A stretch of DNA of 64,000 nt. Source: Rhodococcus sp. UNC23MFCrub1.1. Its GTDB lineage: Bacteria > Actinomycetota > Actinomycetes > Mycobacteriales > Mycobacteriaceae. Made by a program: the position numbers and the translations under genes. The DNA is taken from assembly GCF_000686025.1 (NCBI RefSeq), contig NZ_JMLQ01000003.1:1-64000 (forward strand). Reading direction: 5' to 3'. Below are positions 1 to 9,415 of the stretch, one piece after another. Positions within the stretch are counted from its first letter, which is position 1. Every line of letters starts with the position of its first letter. The notes beneath the pieces are model-generated. The model worked only from the letters and a program-made list of their open reading frames with translations, had not been told where the DNA came from and did not search any database.

Positions 1-552
1 GAGCGGCGTGATCGTCTCAATCATCTGTTGTTCCCGGGGCCGGCGAAGGAGTTGGCGGAGCATCGGGAGAAGTACGGGGACACCTCGGGGTTGTCGGCGA
101 ATCAGTTCTTCTACGGGTTGCGTCAGGGCGACGAGCATCGGGTGCGCCTGGAGAAGGGTGTGGATCTGCTGATCGGGTTGGAGGCGATCTCGGAGCCGGA
201 CGAGGCGGGGATGCGGACGGTGATGTGCATCCTCAACGGACAGTTGCGGCCGGTGTCGGTGCGGGACAGGTCGATCTCGGCGGATGCGCCGACGACGGAG
301 AAGGCGGATCGGGACGATCCGTCGCATCTGGCGGCGCCGTTCGCGGGTGTGGTGACGTTGACCGCGGAGGTGGGGCAGTCGGTGTCGGCGGGGGAGACGG
401 TGGCGACGATCGAGGCGATGAAGATGGAAGCAGCGGTCACCGCGCCGCGGGCGGGCACCGTGACCCGTCTGGCTCTGTCCGGTGTCGCGCAGGTCGAGGG
501 CGGGGACCTGATCTGCGTCATCGCCGTCGGCGACACCACCGACCGCTCCTGA
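1..552 (+). CDS. pyc: Pyruvate carboxylase, C-terminal part (5' truncated by window edge)
   Basis: This is the last 183 codons of a biotin-dependent pyruvate carboxylase, which makes oxaloacetate from pyruvate and bicarbonate in the cytoplasm. The reading frame is open from base 1, so the start lies outside the window. The first part resembles the end of the carboxyltransferase/tetramerisation region. The last ~75 residues form a biotinyl carrier domain with the signature EAMKMEA, in which the lysine codon at 421-423 is the expected biotin attachment site. It is followed 13 bp downstream by rsmD on the same strand, the same neighbour as in mycobacteria (pca next to the rRNA methylase gene, from memory). 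The carrier motif is diagnostic for a biotin carboxylase. The choice of pyruvate carboxylase rests on the upstream residues and the context. Confidence 0.93.
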   Translation, partial: ERRDRLNHLLFPGPAKELAEHREKYGDTSGLSANQFFYGLRQGDEHRVRLEKGVDLLIGLEAISEPDEAGMRTVMCILNGQLRPVSVRDRSISADAPTTEKADRDDPSHLAAPFAGVVTLTAEVGQSVSAGETVATIEAMKMEAAVTAPRAGTVTRLALSGVAQVEGGDLICVIAVGDTTDRS

Positions 553-565
553 CAGGGTTCTCGCA

Positions 566-1153
566 GTGACCAGGATCGTGGCCGGGACGGCCGGCGGGCG
601 TTCGCTCGTCGTGCCGTCCCGCGGCACCAGACCCACCGCGGACCGGGTCCGAGAGGCGCTCTTCAGTGCGCTCGAGAGCCGGATGTACCTCGACGGTGCG
701 TCGGTGCTGGACCTGTACGCGGGGTCTGGCGCTCTCGGTCTCGAAGCGCTCTCGCGCGGAGCCGAGCACGTCCTCCTCGTCGAGAACGACGCGCGCGCGG
801 CGGCCGTGGTCGCCCGGAACATCGAATCCGTGGGACTGCCGGGAGCGCAGGTGCGTACCGCGCCCGTCGCGGCCGTCGTCGGCGGGACACCGGAGCGCCG
901 CTACGACCTCGTGCTCGCCGATCCTCCGTACTCCGTGTCGGACGGCGCCGTGTCCTCGGTGTTGGACCGACTCGTCGAGGGCGAGTGGCTCGCCGAGGAC
1001 GCCCTCGTGGTCGTCGAGCGGTCCTCGCGCTCGCCCGCAACGGTGTGGCCCGCCGGGCTCGTCGAACTGAAGGCCAAGCGCTACGGCGAGGCTCGCATCG
1101 ACATGGCCCGGTTCGAGGTCGCGCAGATCGAGCACCCCGCACAGGGAAGCTGA
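566..1153 (+). CDS. rsmD: 16S rRNA (guanine(966)-N2)-methyltransferase RsmD
   Basis: A 195-residue SAM-dependent methyltransferase that modifies G966 of 16S rRNA during small-subunit assembly. The N-terminus (MTRIVAGTAGGRSL) and the segment RPTADRVREALFSAL are typical of the family. The SAM-binding loop is LDLYAGSGALGLEALSRGA and the catalytic motif is DPPY. The GTG start at 566 gives the expected N-terminus. It sits between pyc and coaD, the latter starting 14 bp downstream, which is the common actinobacterial arrangement. Length and motifs are normal for the family. Confidence 0.95.
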   Translation: MTRIVAGTAGGRSLVVPSRGTRPTADRVREALFSALESRMYLDGASVLDLYAGSGALGLEALSRGAEHVLLVENDARAAAVVARNIESVGLPGAQVRTAPVAAVVGGTPERRYDLVLADPPYSVSDGAVSSVLDRLVEGEWLAEDALVVVERSSRSPATVWPAGLVELKAKRYGEARIDMARFEVAQIEHPAQGS

Positions 1154-1167
1154 TACGTTCACCCACC

Positions 1168-1650
1168 ATGAGCCGCGCCCTGGTCCCGGGATCCTTCGAT
1201 CCGATCCACAACGGTCATCTCGACGTGATCTCGCGCGTCGCAACGCAATTCGACGAGGTCATCGTCACGGTGGTGGTGAACCCCAACAAGAGTGGACTCT
1301 TCACCGTCGACGAACGGGTCGAGATGCTGGCGCAGGCCACCACTCATCTGCAGGGTGTGCGCGTCGCGACGTGGCAGGGGTTGCTCGTCGACTTCGCGTC
1401 GGAGTCCGGGGCCACCGCCATCGTGAAGGGTCTGCGCAACGCCGCCGACTTCGACTACGAGGTGCAGATGGCGCAGATGAACCGGCGACTCACCGGCGTG
1501 GACACGGTGTTCCTCGGAACCGACCCGGTGCACAGCAGCCTGTCGAGCTCGCTCATCAAGGAGATCGCGCGACTGGGCGGAGACGTCACGACGATGGTTC
1601 CGGCCGCCGTGCACGACCGACTGCTGGCCCGGCTCGCCGAGCGCTCCTGA
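1168..1650 (+). CDS. coaD: Phosphopantetheine adenylyltransferase
   Basis: A 160-residue nucleotidyltransferase that catalyses the penultimate step of coenzyme A synthesis, adenylating 4'-phosphopantetheine to dephospho-CoA. The N-terminal PGSFDPIHNGH carries the nucleotidyltransferase T/HxGH motif, and the C-terminal SSSLIKEIA segment corresponds to the second nucleotide-binding motif of CoaD. The ATG at 1168 gives the standard short N-terminus. An in-frame extension upstream overlaps rsmD and is not needed. It forms a small cluster with rsmD, then a 137-bp gap precedes sepIVA. Confidence 0.97.
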   Translation: MSRALVPGSFDPIHNGHLDVISRVATQFDEVIVTVVVNPNKSGLFTVDERVEMLAQATTHLQGVRVATWQGLLVDFASESGATAIVKGLRNAADFDYEVQMAQMNRRLTGVDTVFLGTDPVHSSLSSSLIKEIARLGGDVTTMVPAAVHDRLLARLAERS

Positions 1651-1787
1651 CCGGGCCGGACGGCGACACACCGGGGGACAATCGTGCGGACCGGTGCGCG
1701 TACCGGGCACACTGACACCGGAGATCGCGCCCGACGGGTGTGGTCGCCGAACTCAGAGACTGTCGATCGAAGTGAGGGCCGAGCACG

Positions 1788-2561
1788 GTGTACCGGGTAT
1801 TCGAGGCGCTCGACGAGCTCGTCGCGATCGTCGAGGAGGCGCGCGGCGTCCCGATGACCGCGGGATGCGTCGTCCCGCGTGGTGATGTGCTGGAGCTGCT
1901 GGACGACGTCCGAGACGCCATTCCGGGTGAGCTCGACGACGCGCAGGACGTGCTGGACCACCGCGACAAGCTGGTGTCGGACGCACGGACCGGTGCCGAG
2001 AAGACGATCTCGTCGGCCGACGCGGAAGCCACCAGCACGGTGGAGAACGCGCGGGACGAGGCCGATCGACTCCTGGCCGACGCGAAGGCCCACGCCGACC
2101 GGATGGTCGCCGAGGCCACCGCGCACGCCGAGAGCCTCGTCGCCGACGCCACCGCGCGCGCCGACGCCACCATCGCGGACGCGGAGCACGAGTACGAGAC
2201 GCTGACCGAGCGCGGCCGCGTCGAGTCCGCTCGCTCGATCGACGCCGGCAAGGCGGCCTACGAGCGTTCCGTCGCCGAGGGTCTCGCCGAACAGGAGCGC
2301 CTGGTCTCGCAGACCGAGGTGGTGCAGTCCGCGCACGCGGAGTCCGCTCGGGTCATCGACGCGGCGCACGCCGAGTCGGATCGTCTGCGTACCGAGTGCG
2401 ACCTTTACGTCGACACGAAGTTCGCGGAGTTCGAGGAGATTCTCTCCGGCACGTTGCGGTCCGTCGGTCGGGGACGGCAGCAGCTCCGCACCGGCAGTGG
2501 CGTTCCGAGTTACGACACCGATTTCGCCGACTCGCGTGGTGAGGGCCGCTCGCGCTACTGA
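1788..2561 (+). CDS. sepIVA: SepIVA-like DivIVA-family cell division protein
   Basis: A 257-residue protein that is almost entirely a charged Ala/Glu/Asp-rich coiled coil (roughly residues 55-235) after a short conserved N-terminal domain. The start MYRVFEALDELVAIVEEA and the C-terminal RSVGRGRQQLRT match the mycobacterial SepIVA (Rv2927c) sequence as I remember it. That protein acts in septum formation and is thought to be cytoplasmic and membrane-associated. The GTG at 1788 gives this N-terminus. It lies between coaD and the DUF177/rpmF/rnc/mutM group, as expected. The coiled coil contains degenerate repeats of an ADA-rich heptad. Automatic annotation may call it an ATP-synthase B-like or DivIVA-domain protein. 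Confidence 0.88.
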   Translation: MYRVFEALDELVAIVEEARGVPMTAGCVVPRGDVLELLDDVRDAIPGELDDAQDVLDHRDKLVSDARTGAEKTISSADAEATSTVENARDEADRLLADAKAHADRMVAEATAHAESLVADATARADATIADAEHEYETLTERGRVESARSIDAGKAAYERSVAEGLAEQERLVSQTEVVQSAHAESARVIDAAHAESDRLRTECDLYVDTKFAEFEEILSGTLRSVGRGRQQLRTGSGVPSYDTDFADSRGEGRSRY

Positions 2562-2669
2562 CCGCCACGCAGATCCCTCCTCGCAGGGTGGGCTGGTGTG
2601 ATTTGGCGCTGACCTGACGCTCCCGTATCGTGGAGTGGTTGCCCGCACCGCCCGTGAAAGGATCGTTCG

Positions 2670-3245
2670 TTGTCTCCCGCTGCTCGTCGCCACTCCGCCG
2701 AACCCGTCTCGGGGCTGGTGGTGGACACCCGTCGTCTGGGTCGCCGCGCAGGGTCGATGATGCCGGTCGCTCGCACCGTTCCCTCCCCGTCGCGCATCGG
2801 TCTGGACCTGATCGCGATCCAGGAGGGGGCCGACATCGATCTCGATCTCCGGTTCGAGTCCGTGTCCGAGGGTGTGCTCGTCAGCGGCACGGTCGACGCC
2901 GACACCGTCGGTGAGTGCTCGCGGTGCCTCGAGCCGTTCACGTCACACGTGCAGCTCCACCTCACGGAGCTGTACGCGTACCCGAACAGCGTCACCGAGG
3001 CCACCACGGACGAGGACGATCTCTACCGGGTCGAGGACGACGCGATCGATCTCGAACCACTGATCGTGGACGTGGCGGGGCTCACCCTGCCGCTGCGACC
3101 CCTGTGCACCGAGGACTGCCAGGGACTGTGCCCGGAGTGCGGCATCCGCCTGTCGATTGCGGAACCGGGTCATGCGCATGAGACAATTGATCCTCGCTGG
3201 GCCGGTCTCGCGGCGAAGCTGCAGACCGACACCGACCAGACCTAG
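2670..3245 (+). CDS. DUF177 (YceD-type) protein
   Basis: A 191-residue DUF177 family protein. Family members are linked to 23S rRNA accumulation and are almost always encoded just before rpmF, as here. Visible hallmarks are the CSRCLEPF segment and a C-terminal zinc-ribbon-like pair, [14 protein letters not shown]. The TTG start at 2670 is supported by a GAAAGGA ribosome-binding site eight bases upstream. The assignment is firm at family level; the molecular role in actinobacteria is not established. Confidence 0.9.
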   Translation: MSPAARRHSAEPVSGLVVDTRRLGRRAGSMMPVARTVPSPSRIGLDLIAIQEGADIDLDLRFESVSEGVLVSGTVDADTVGECSRCLEPFTSHVQLHLTELYAYPNSVTEATTDEDDLYRVEDDAIDLEPLIVDVAGLTLPLRPLCTEDCQGLCPECGIRLSIAEPGHAHETIDPRWAGLAAKLQTDTDQT

Positions 3246-3326
3246 TCGGCCGGCGCACCCTGCGCCTGCACGACCCGTGCTTCACCAGCACGACATTGCA
3301 CCGAACGAGTACGAGGAGAAGTAGAA

Positions 3327-3509
3327 GTGGCTGTTCCGAAGCGCAAGATGTCGCGGTCCAACACCCGATCGCGACGCAGCCAGTGGAAGACCACTGCACC
3401 CACCCTCATCACCTGCCCCAACCGCGGGTGCGGCGAGAAGACCCTGCCCCACACGGTGTGCCCGAACTGCGGCACCTACAAGGGTCGCCAGGTCACCGCG
3501 GCAGTCTGA
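3327..3509 (+). CDS. rpmF: 50S ribosomal protein L32, zinc-ribbon form
   Basis: A 60-residue ribosomal protein with the N-terminus [17 protein letters not shown] diagnostic of L32. It retains a four-cysteine zinc ribbon (CPNRGC ... CPNC), so this is the zinc-containing form. The first cysteine pair is spaced CX4C instead of the usual CX2C. The GTG start at 3327 follows a good GAGGAGAA ribosome-binding site. It sits between DUF177 and rnc, starting 82 bp after the former and ending two bases before the latter, consistent with one transcript. Confidence 0.97.
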   Translation: MAVPKRKMSRSNTRSRRSQWKTTAPTLITCPNRGCGEKTLPHTVCPNCGTYKGRQVTAAV

Positions 3510-3511
3510 CG

Positions 3512-4294
3512 GTGACCTCACAGTCGCCAGCGACAGACCGGAGCGGCGAGGACGATCATGCATCGCTTCTCGCCGCTCTTGGCGTGTCTCTGGACCACGA
3601 CCTGCTTGTCCACGCTCTCACCCACCGCTCGTACGCGTACGAGAACGGTGGGCTGCCCACGAACGAACGCCTCGAGTTCCTCGGAGATTCCGTTCTGGGT
3701 CTGAGCATCACCGAGCAGCTGTACAGCGCCCACCCCGACAAGTCGGAGGGCGAGCTGGCCAAGATCCGCGCGAGCGTGGTCAACATGCACGCGCTCGCCG
3801 AGGTGGCTCGCCAACTGGGTGACGGCGGACTCGGTGCGCACCTGCTTCTGGGCAAGGGCGAGGAGATGACCGGTGGGCGCGACAAGCCGTCGATCCTCGC
3901 GGACGGCATGGAATCGCTTCTCGGCGCCATCCACGTCGAGCACGGCATCGACGTCGCACGCGAGGTGGTGCTGCGTCTGTTCGACGCGTTGCTCGAGCGT
4001 GGACCGCGTCTCGGTGCCGGCCTCGACTGGAAGACCAGCCTGCAGGAGCTCACGGCCGAGAAGGGTCTCGGTGTTCCCGCGTACGAGATCACCGCGACGG
4101 GACCGGACCACGACAAGGAGTTCACGGCCACCGTGCTCGTCGGCGGATCGCCGCACGGGCAGGGCGTGGGTCGCTCGAAGAAGGAAGCCGAGCAGCGCGC
4201 CGCCAGCGCGGCCTGGAACGCCCTCAGTGAATCGGCCTCCGCAGCGCTGATCGCCGGCCCGACCCCGGAGATGTCGTCCGACCGGAATGCCTGA
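3512..4294 (+). CDS. rnc: Ribonuclease III
   Basis: A 260-residue double-stranded RNA endonuclease that processes rRNA precursors and structured mRNAs. The signature [14 protein letters not shown], with the two metal-binding acidic residues, and the second acidic pair in [13 protein letters not shown] are both present. A double-stranded RNA-binding domain occupies roughly residues 165-240. The frame is open further upstream through rpmF, but the GTG at 3512, two bases after the rpmF stop, gives the normal length. The 3' end overlaps mutM by 8 bp, so translation is probably coupled. Confidence 0.96.
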   Translation: MTSQSPATDRSGEDDHASLLAALGVSLDHDLLVHALTHRSYAYENGGLPTNERLEFLGDSVLGLSITEQLYSAHPDKSEGELAKIRASVVNMHALAEVARQLGDGGLGAHLLLGKGEEMTGGRDKPSILADGMESLLGAIHVEHGIDVAREVVLRLFDALLERGPRLGAGLDWKTSLQELTAEKGLGVPAYEITATGPDHDKEFTATVLVGGSPHGQGVGRSKKEAEQRAASAAWNALSESASAALIAGPTPEMSSDRNA

Positions 4295-5171
4295 ACTTCC
4301 CGAGGTCGAGGTGGTGCGACGCGGACTCGCGTCGCACGTCGTGGGGGAGACCCTCGTCGACATCGAGGTCCTTCATCCGCGTGCCGCTCGACGGCATCTC
4401 GAGGGAAGTCTCGATCTCCAGTCGCGACTGGCCGGCACCACCGTCGTGTCCGCCGAGCGCCGTGGCAAGTACCTCTGGCTCGTGGTCGCCGCGAACGACG
4501 ACGCGACCGGGCCGCTCGAGTCGATCGTGGTGCACCTGGGCATGAGCGGGCAGATGCTCGTCCAGCCCGCGGACGCACCCGACGAGAAGCATCTCCGCAT
4601 CCGCGCCCGACTGGGCAGCGGCAAGGATCTGCGATTCGTCGATCAGCGGACGTTCGGCGGGTGGGCCGTCGCCGACCTCGTGGAGGTCGACGGCTCCCGG
4701 GTCCCGGTTCCCGTGGCGCACATCGCCCGCGACCCACTCGACCCCCAGTTCGACGCGGAGTCCGTGGTGACGGCGATGCGGGGGAAGCACACCGAGATCA
4801 AGCGCGCGCTCCTCGATCAGACCGTCGTGTCGGGCGTGGGCAACATCTACGCCGACGAGTCGTTGTGGCGCAGCAAGATCCACGGCAATCGACTCACCGA
4901 TTCACTGACTCGCCCGGCGCTGCGCAGGTTGCTGAACAACGCGCACGCTGTCATGGGGGAGGCACTGGCGCAGGGCGGCACCTCGTTCGACGCGCTTTAC
5001 GTCAACGTGAACGGTCAGTCGGGGTACTTCGACCGGTCACTGGCCGCATACGGCCAGGAGGGACTCCCGTGCCCTCGCTGCGGCGCTCCCATCCGCCGCG
5101 AGAAGTTCATGAATCGGTCGTCCTTCAGCTGTCCGAAGTGTCAGCCGGCGCCGAGGGTTCGGCGGGGGTAG
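4287..5171 (+). CDS. mutM: Formamidopyrimidine-DNA glycosylase (MutM/Fpg)
   Basis: A 294-residue bifunctional glycosylase/AP lyase that removes 8-oxoguanine and formamidopyrimidines from DNA. The N-terminus [14 protein letters not shown] contains the catalytic Pro2 and Glu3. RRGKYLW contains the conserved lysine of the beta domain. The C-terminal zinc finger has two CXXC pairs (CPRC and CPKC). It overlaps rnc by 8 bp. It is the last gene of the conserved block; in M. tuberculosis the next gene is the osmC homologue, which here lies 31 kb away at 36002. Confidence 0.97.
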   Translation: MPELPEVEVVRRGLASHVVGETLVDIEVLHPRAARRHLEGSLDLQSRLAGTTVVSAERRGKYLWLVVAANDDATGPLESIVVHLGMSGQMLVQPADAPDEKHLRIRARLGSGKDLRFVDQRTFGGWAVADLVEVDGSRVPVPVAHIARDPLDPQFDAESVVTAMRGKHTEIKRALLDQTVVSGVGNIYADESLWRSKIHGNRLTDSLTRPALRRLLNNAHAVMGEALAQGGTSFDALYVNVNGQSGYFDRSLAAYGQEGLPCPRCGAPIRREKFMNRSSFSCPKCQPAPRVRRG

Positions 5172-5332
5172 GGCGACTCCCGGCACGTCGGTCGTAAAGA
5201 TCTCATAAAAACGCCTGCTCGCAGCGTCAACAGAGTGTCAGTGAGGCCGAGATGGGCGCGTAGGGGGTGGACGCTGGCGTAGCTGCCGAGCAACCGCCGG
5301 CAGTTCGTCGCCGTTTCACGAGGATTGCATCC
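5172..5332 (+). promoter_or_regulatory. Intergenic leader upstream of the kdp operon
   Basis: A 161-bp gap between mutM and the first small kdp ORF must hold the kdp promoter. It starts with an A/T-richer patch around 5195-5215 (TAAAGATCTCATAAAAACG), unusual for this genome. There is a weak 6-bp stem (CTGCCG/CGGCAG) near 5282-5302. I cannot identify a specific KdpE box or a riboswitch. KdpE control is inferred only from family knowledge. Confidence 0.4.
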
Positions 5333-5419
5333 ATGGCTGACCTGGCCTATCTACTCACCGCCGCAGCAGGTTTCGCTGTGCTGGTATTCACCGTTCTTCG
5401 ACTCGGGCGATCCGCATGA
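5333..5419 (+). CDS. Small hydrophobic ORF (28 aa) upstream of kdpF
   Basis: A 28-residue ORF starting at ATG 5333 with a ribosome-binding site (ACGAGGA, 5318-5324) eight bases upstream. The peptide MADLAYLLTAAAGFAVLVFT continues with a short basic tail ending LRLGRSA, so it is one predicted transmembrane helix. Its stop overlaps the kdpF ATG (ATGA at 5416-5419), which suggests translational coupling and a real gene. It is not KdpF, because a good KdpF follows. I know of no established function. It may be a second small subunit or a regulatory peptide of the Kdp complex, and could be missed by automatic annotation because of its size. Confidence 0.6.
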   Translation: MADLAYLLTAAAGFAVLVFTVLRLGRSA

Positions 5420-5514
5420 CCGCCGCCGGAATCGAGAGCGTGATCTTGATCGTGGTGTCCGCGGCACTTGCGGTGTACCTGCTGATCGCGTTGCTCGACC
5501 CCGAAAGGTTCTGA
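5416..5514 (+). CDS. kdpF: K+-transporting ATPase small subunit KdpF
   Basis: A 32-residue single-helix membrane peptide. The hydrophobic core VILIVVSAALAVYLLIALL followed by DPERF is characteristic of KdpF, which stabilises the KdpABC complex in the membrane. It starts at ATG 5416, overlapping the stop of the preceding small ORF, and ends three bases before the GTG of kdpA. Too short for many gene finders, but position and C-terminal motif make the call reliable. Confidence 0.9.
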   Translation: MTAAGIESVILIVVSAALAVYLLIALLDPERF

Positions 5515-5517
5515 GCC

Positions 5518-7326
5518 GTGACCCCCGCACTTGCGGCCGGCGTGCAGATCGCGGCCGTCGTGATCGTGCTCGCTGCCGCCTACGTTCCACTCGGCGACCA
5601 CATGGCGCGCGTGTTCACCACCCCGCGAGATGCACGTGCTCGTGACGAAGTGGTCAGCTCTGCCGCGAACCAGGCAGAGGGATCGACGATCACCACGACC
5701 ACTGCTCTCGACCCTCCGCAGCCGACGAGCAGGTCGGTATCGGCAACAGCGGACTGGCGGGTGGAATCCCTGCTGTATCGCGTGTGCCGGATCGACCCCC
5801 GCTCGGAACAGACGTGGGTCGGCTACGCCTTGTCGCTGCTGGGCTTCTCTGCGGCCGGCGTCTTCTTCCTCTATGCCCTCCAACGCGTTCAAGGTGTTCT
5901 GCCGCTGAACAATTCGCTGCCCGGTGTCAGCCCGTCGGTTGCGTTCAACACCGCCATCTCCTTCGTGACCAACACCAACTGGCAGTCGTATTCACCCGAG
6001 ACAACGATGAGCAACCTCACGCAACCGCTCGGCCTCGCAGTGCAGAATTTCGTCTCTGCCGCAGTGGGATTGGCCGTGGCGGTTGCAGTGATCCGCGGGT
6101 TCGTTCGTGTGCGCAGTGGAGGCGAACTCGGAAACTTCTGGGTCGATCTCACACGCGGCGTACTTCGGATCCTGCTGCCGTTGTCGTTCGTCGTGGCGCT
6201 GATCCTGCTGACGCAGGGCGTGGTCATGTCGTTCCACAGCAGCTTCGCGTCGACGGGTCTGGACGGTAGCTCGATCACGAATGCTCTCGCTCCCGTCGCC
6301 TCTCAGGAAGCGATCAAAGAGCTCGGCACCAACGGCGGCGGAATCCTGGCAGCCAACTCGGCGCACCCGTTCGAGAACCCGACGCCGTTGTCCAACATCG
6401 TCGAGATCATCGCCCTGCTGTTGATCCCGGTCGCATTGACGCGCACCTTCGGAACCCTCGTCGGAGAACGCAAGCAGGGTCTGTCGATCCTCGCCGTCAT
6501 GGCGTTGCTGTGGGCCGGCATTCTCGCCGTGACGCTCGCTGCGGAATCCGGTACTCGTGGCGTCGCTGCGCAGGCCGCCGGCGCCATGATGGAGGGCAAG
6601 GAACAACGATTCGGCATTCCCGGCTCGGCCCTGTTCGCAGTCAGCACCACCGGAACATCGACCGGTGCAGTCAATTCCGCGCACGACGCCATGTCCCCGC
6701 TCGGCGGTGGAGTCGTCATCCTGAACATGCTCTTCGGCGAGGTCGCACCCGGCGGAGTCGGGACCGGCCTCTACGGAATGCTGGTGCTGGCCGTCATCGC
6801 CGTGTTCGTGGGTGGGCTTCTGGTCGGACGCACGCCCGAATACCTCGGGAAGAAGCTCGGCAGACGCGAGATCACGATGGCAGCGCTGTCGGTACTGGTC
6901 ATGCCGGCGCTCGTTCTGATCGGGACCGGTGTCACGGTGATCCTCGGTTCCACCAGCGGAGCGCTCGGCAACAGCGGCGACCCTGGAACTCCGGGTTCGA
7001 TCCACGGGTTCAGTGAGGTGCTCTATGCCTACGCCTCCGCGTCGAACAACAACGGAAGTGCGTTCGGCGGACTGACCGTGACCGACGACTGGTTCCAGAC
7101 CTCCCTCGGCATTGCGATGTTGCTCGGCCGATTTCTTCCGATCGTGTTCGTTCTGGCTCTCGCCGGCTCACTCGTGACCAAGCGTCGAAGTCCGGCCGGA
7201 CCCGGCACGCTCCCCACCACGGGACTGCTGTTCGCCGGTCTTCTCACCGGCACGATCGTCCTCGTCGCTGCGCTCACATTCTTCCCGGCGCTCGCGCTGG
7301 GCCCCTTCGCGGAGGCTTTGCAATGA
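5518..7326 (+). CDS. kdpA: K+-transporting ATPase subunit A (channel subunit)
   Basis: A 602-residue multi-spanning protein that forms the K+-selective pore of the KdpFABC P-type pump. Filter-like segments are visible ([40 protein letters not shown]). It is about 40 residues longer than the usual ~560. The extra length is a Ser/Thr/Ala-rich low-complexity stretch at roughly residues 38-78, in the loop after the first helix. The GTG start at 5518 lies three bases after kdpF, and the stop overlaps the kdpB start by 4 bp. Confidence 0.96.
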   Translation: MTPALAAGVQIAAVVIVLAAAYVPLGDHMARVFTTPRDARARDEVVSSAANQAEGSTITTTTALDPPQPTSRSVSATADWRVESLLYRVCRIDPRSEQTWVGYALSLLGFSAAGVFFLYALQRVQGVLPLNNSLPGVSPSVAFNTAISFVTNTNWQSYSPETTMSNLTQPLGLAVQNFVSAAVGLAVAVAVIRGFVRVRSGGELGNFWVDLTRGVLRILLPLSFVVALILLTQGVVMSFHSSFASTGLDGSSITNALAPVASQEAIKELGTNGGGILAANSAHPFENPTPLSNIVEIIALLLIPVALTRTFGTLVGERKQGLSILAVMALLWAGILAVTLAAESGTRGVAAQAAGAMMEGKEQRFGIPGSALFAVSTTGTSTGAVNSAHDAMSPLGGGVVILNMLFGEVAPGGVGTGLYGMLVLAVIAVFVGGLLVGRTPEYLGKKLGRREITMAALSVLVMPALVLIGTGVTVILGSTSGALGNSGDPGTPGSIHGFSEVLYAYASASNNNGSAFGGLTVTDDWFQTSLGIAMLLGRFLPIVFVLALAGSLVTKRRSPAGPGTLPTTGLLFAGLLTGTIVLVAALTFFPALALGPFAEALQ

Positions 7327-9413
7327 CCCTCGTCAACGACCATCCCACTCTGTCGGAGGCGACACCCGACAACGGCGCGCCGGCTCCCGTCAAGTCCGGC
7401 TACTTCAGCCCCAAGCAGCTGTGGACCTCGTTACCCACCGCATTCCGCAAGCTCGATCCGCGTCACCAGGCCCGCAACCCGGTCATGTTCGTCGTTCTGG
7501 TCGGCTCGGTCATCACCACTGTCATGGCGATCGCCGACCCGTCGGTGTTTTCCTGGCTCGTCACCGGGTGGCTCTGGTTCACCGTGGTGTTCGCGAACCT
7601 CGCCGAGTCCGTTGCCGAGGGTCGCGGCAAGGCCCAGGCGGCCAGTCTGCGCAACGTCAAACGGGACACGCTTGCCAATCGTCGGCTGCCCGACGGGTCC
7701 GTCGAGAGCGTGCCCGGCACCGAACTGAAGGTCGGTGACGAGGTGGTCGTCACCGCAGGGGAAGTCATTCCTGGTGACGGTGACGTGGTCGACGGCATCG
7801 CATCGGTGGACGAATCCGCCATCACGGGTGAATCCGCACCGGTGGTGCGTGAATCGGGCGGTGACCGAAGCGCCGTCACCGGCGGCACCACCGTGCTGTC
7901 GGACCGGATCGTCGTGAAGATCACCGCCGCACAGGGTGAGACGTTCGTCGACCGGATGATCGCGCTCGTCGAGGGTGCGTCGCGACAGAAGACTCCGAAC
8001 GAGATCGCTCTCAACATCCTGCTCGCGTCCCTGACCATCGTGTTCTTGCTTGCCGTCGTGGCCATCGGTCCCATGAGCATCTACGCGGGGTCGGCGCAGG
8101 ATCCGGTCAAGCTCATCGCACTTCTCGTCTGCCTGATCCCGACGACCATCGGCGCACTCCTGTCCGCCATCGGCATCGCCGGCATGGACCGACTGGTGCA
8201 GCGCAACGTTCTCGCCATGTCGGGCCGCGCGGTCGAGGCCGCCGGTGACATCGACACCCTGCTGATGGACAAGACCGGCACGATCACCTTCGGAAATCGC
8301 AGAGCCACGGCACTGCATCCGGCACCAGGGGTCGAGGTTCGGGAACTCGCCGATGCGGCTCGCCTGTCTTCGCTCGCTGACGGAACACCCGAGGGACGCA
8401 GCATCGTCGAACTCGTCGCACGCGACTTCGGCGGGGAAGCAGATCCCGCAGCAGGGGGTGAGTTCGTTCCGTTCACCGCTCAGACCCGCATGAGTGGGCT
8501 GGACGTCGACGGTCGGCAGATCCGAAAGGGCGCCTCCGACAGCGTGTTCGCCTGGGTCCTTGAACGCAGTGGCGACGCCACCGACACTGCGGTACGTGAT
8601 TCGGTCGAGTCGGTGTCCGAAGCGGGCGGTACTCCGCTCGTCGTTGCGGTCGCCGAATCCGGTTCGAGCGCCCGAGTTCTCGGAGTCGTCGAGTTGTCCG
8701 ATGTGGTCAAGCCTCACATCGCCGAACGATTCGAACGGTTGCGCGCCATGGGCATTCGGACCGTGATGGTGACCGGTGACAACCCCCTCACCGCTCGGGC
8801 CATCGCTGCGGAAGCCGGGGTCGACGATTTCCTCGCCGAAGCGACACCGGAAGACAAACTCGCATTGATCCGCCGTGAACAGAACGGTGGTCGGCTGGTC
8901 GCAATGACGGGGGATGGCACCAACGACGCTCCCGCGCTGGCTCAGGCCGACGTAGGCGTGGCAATGAACACCGGCACGTCCGCAGCGAAGGAGGCGGGCA
9001 ACATGGTGGATCTCGATTCCGATCCCACCAAATTGATCGAGGTGGTCGAGGTCGGAAAGCAACTCCTCATCACCCGCGGAGCGCTCACCACGTTCTCGTT
9101 GGCGAACGACCTCGCCAAGTACTTCGCGATCCTGCCGGCAATGTTCTCCACGGTGTATCCCCAGCTCGACACGCTGAACATCATGCGGCTGGCAACTCCA
9201 CAATCAGCGATCGTCTCGGCCGTGGTGTTCAACGCACTGGTCATCGTGGCGCTGATTCCCCTTGCGCTGAAAGGTGTTCGGTACACGCCGTCCACCGCGT
9301 CGACACTGCTCGGCCGCAACCTCGCCGTCTATGGCGTCGGAGGCGTGATCTCGCCCTTCGTCGGCATCTGGCTGATCGACCTCGTGGTCCGACTTATTCC
9401 TGGAATGGGCTAG
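7323..9413 (+). CDS. kdpB: K+-transporting P-type ATPase subunit B
   Basis: A 696-residue P-type ATPase that energises KdpA. The phosphorylation motif [11 protein letters not shown] has its aspartate at residue 316. The actuator TGES motif (AITGESAPV) and the hinge [20 protein letters not shown] are intact. The ATG at 7323 overlaps the kdpA stop, so the two are translationally coupled. kdpC starts two bases after the stop. Length and motifs are as expected. Confidence 0.98.
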   Translation: MTLVNDHPTLSEATPDNGAPAPVKSGYFSPKQLWTSLPTAFRKLDPRHQARNPVMFVVLVGSVITTVMAIADPSVFSWLVTGWLWFTVVFANLAESVAEGRGKAQAASLRNVKRDTLANRRLPDGSVESVPGTELKVGDEVVVTAGEVIPGDGDVVDGIASVDESAITGESAPVVRESGGDRSAVTGGTTVLSDRIVVKITAAQGETFVDRMIALVEGASRQKTPNEIALNILLASLTIVFLLAVVAIGPMSIYAGSAQDPVKLIALLVCLIPTTIGALLSAIGIAGMDRLVQRNVLAMSGRAVEAAGDIDTLLMDKTGTITFGNRRATALHPAPGVEVRELADAARLSSLADGTPEGRSIVELVARDFGGEADPAAGGEFVPFTAQTRMSGLDVDGRQIRKGASDSVFAWVLERSGDATDTAVRDSVESVSEAGGTPLVVAVAESGSSARVLGVVELSDVVKPHIAERFERLRAMGIRTVMVTGDNPLTARAIAAEAGVDDFLAEATPEDKLALIRREQNGGRLVAMTGDGTNDAPALAQADVGVAMNTGTSAAKEAGNMVDLDSDPTKLIEVVEVGKQLLITRGALTTFSLANDLAKYFAILPAMFSTVYPQLDTLNIMRLATPQSAIVSAVVFNALVIVALIPLALKGVRYTPSTASTLLGRNLAVYGVGGVISPFVGIWLIDLVVRLIPGMG

Positions 9414-9415
9414 CA

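Noticed and set aside
1661-1749. Long-range pairing CGGCGACACAC with GTGTGGTCGCCG in the coaD-sepIVA gap
   Set aside because: The arms are nearly 70 bases apart and need a bulge; no independent sign of a structured RNA or terminator.
5172-5332. c-di-AMP (ydaO) or other riboswitch upstream of kdp
   Set aside because: The conserved core and pairing pattern of known riboswitches could not be found by eye in the 161 bp.
6084-6098. A 15-base match (TGCAGTGATCCGCGG) to the hairpin arm of the 24872 repeat inside kdpA
   Set aside because: It encodes a conserved KdpA segment (VAVIRGF region), lacks the second arm, and is best explained by codon choice. It could be kept in mind as a chance target-like site.
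7431-9203. 590-codon minus-strand frame over kdpB
   Set aside because: Antisense shadow of a gene with all P-type ATPase motifs.
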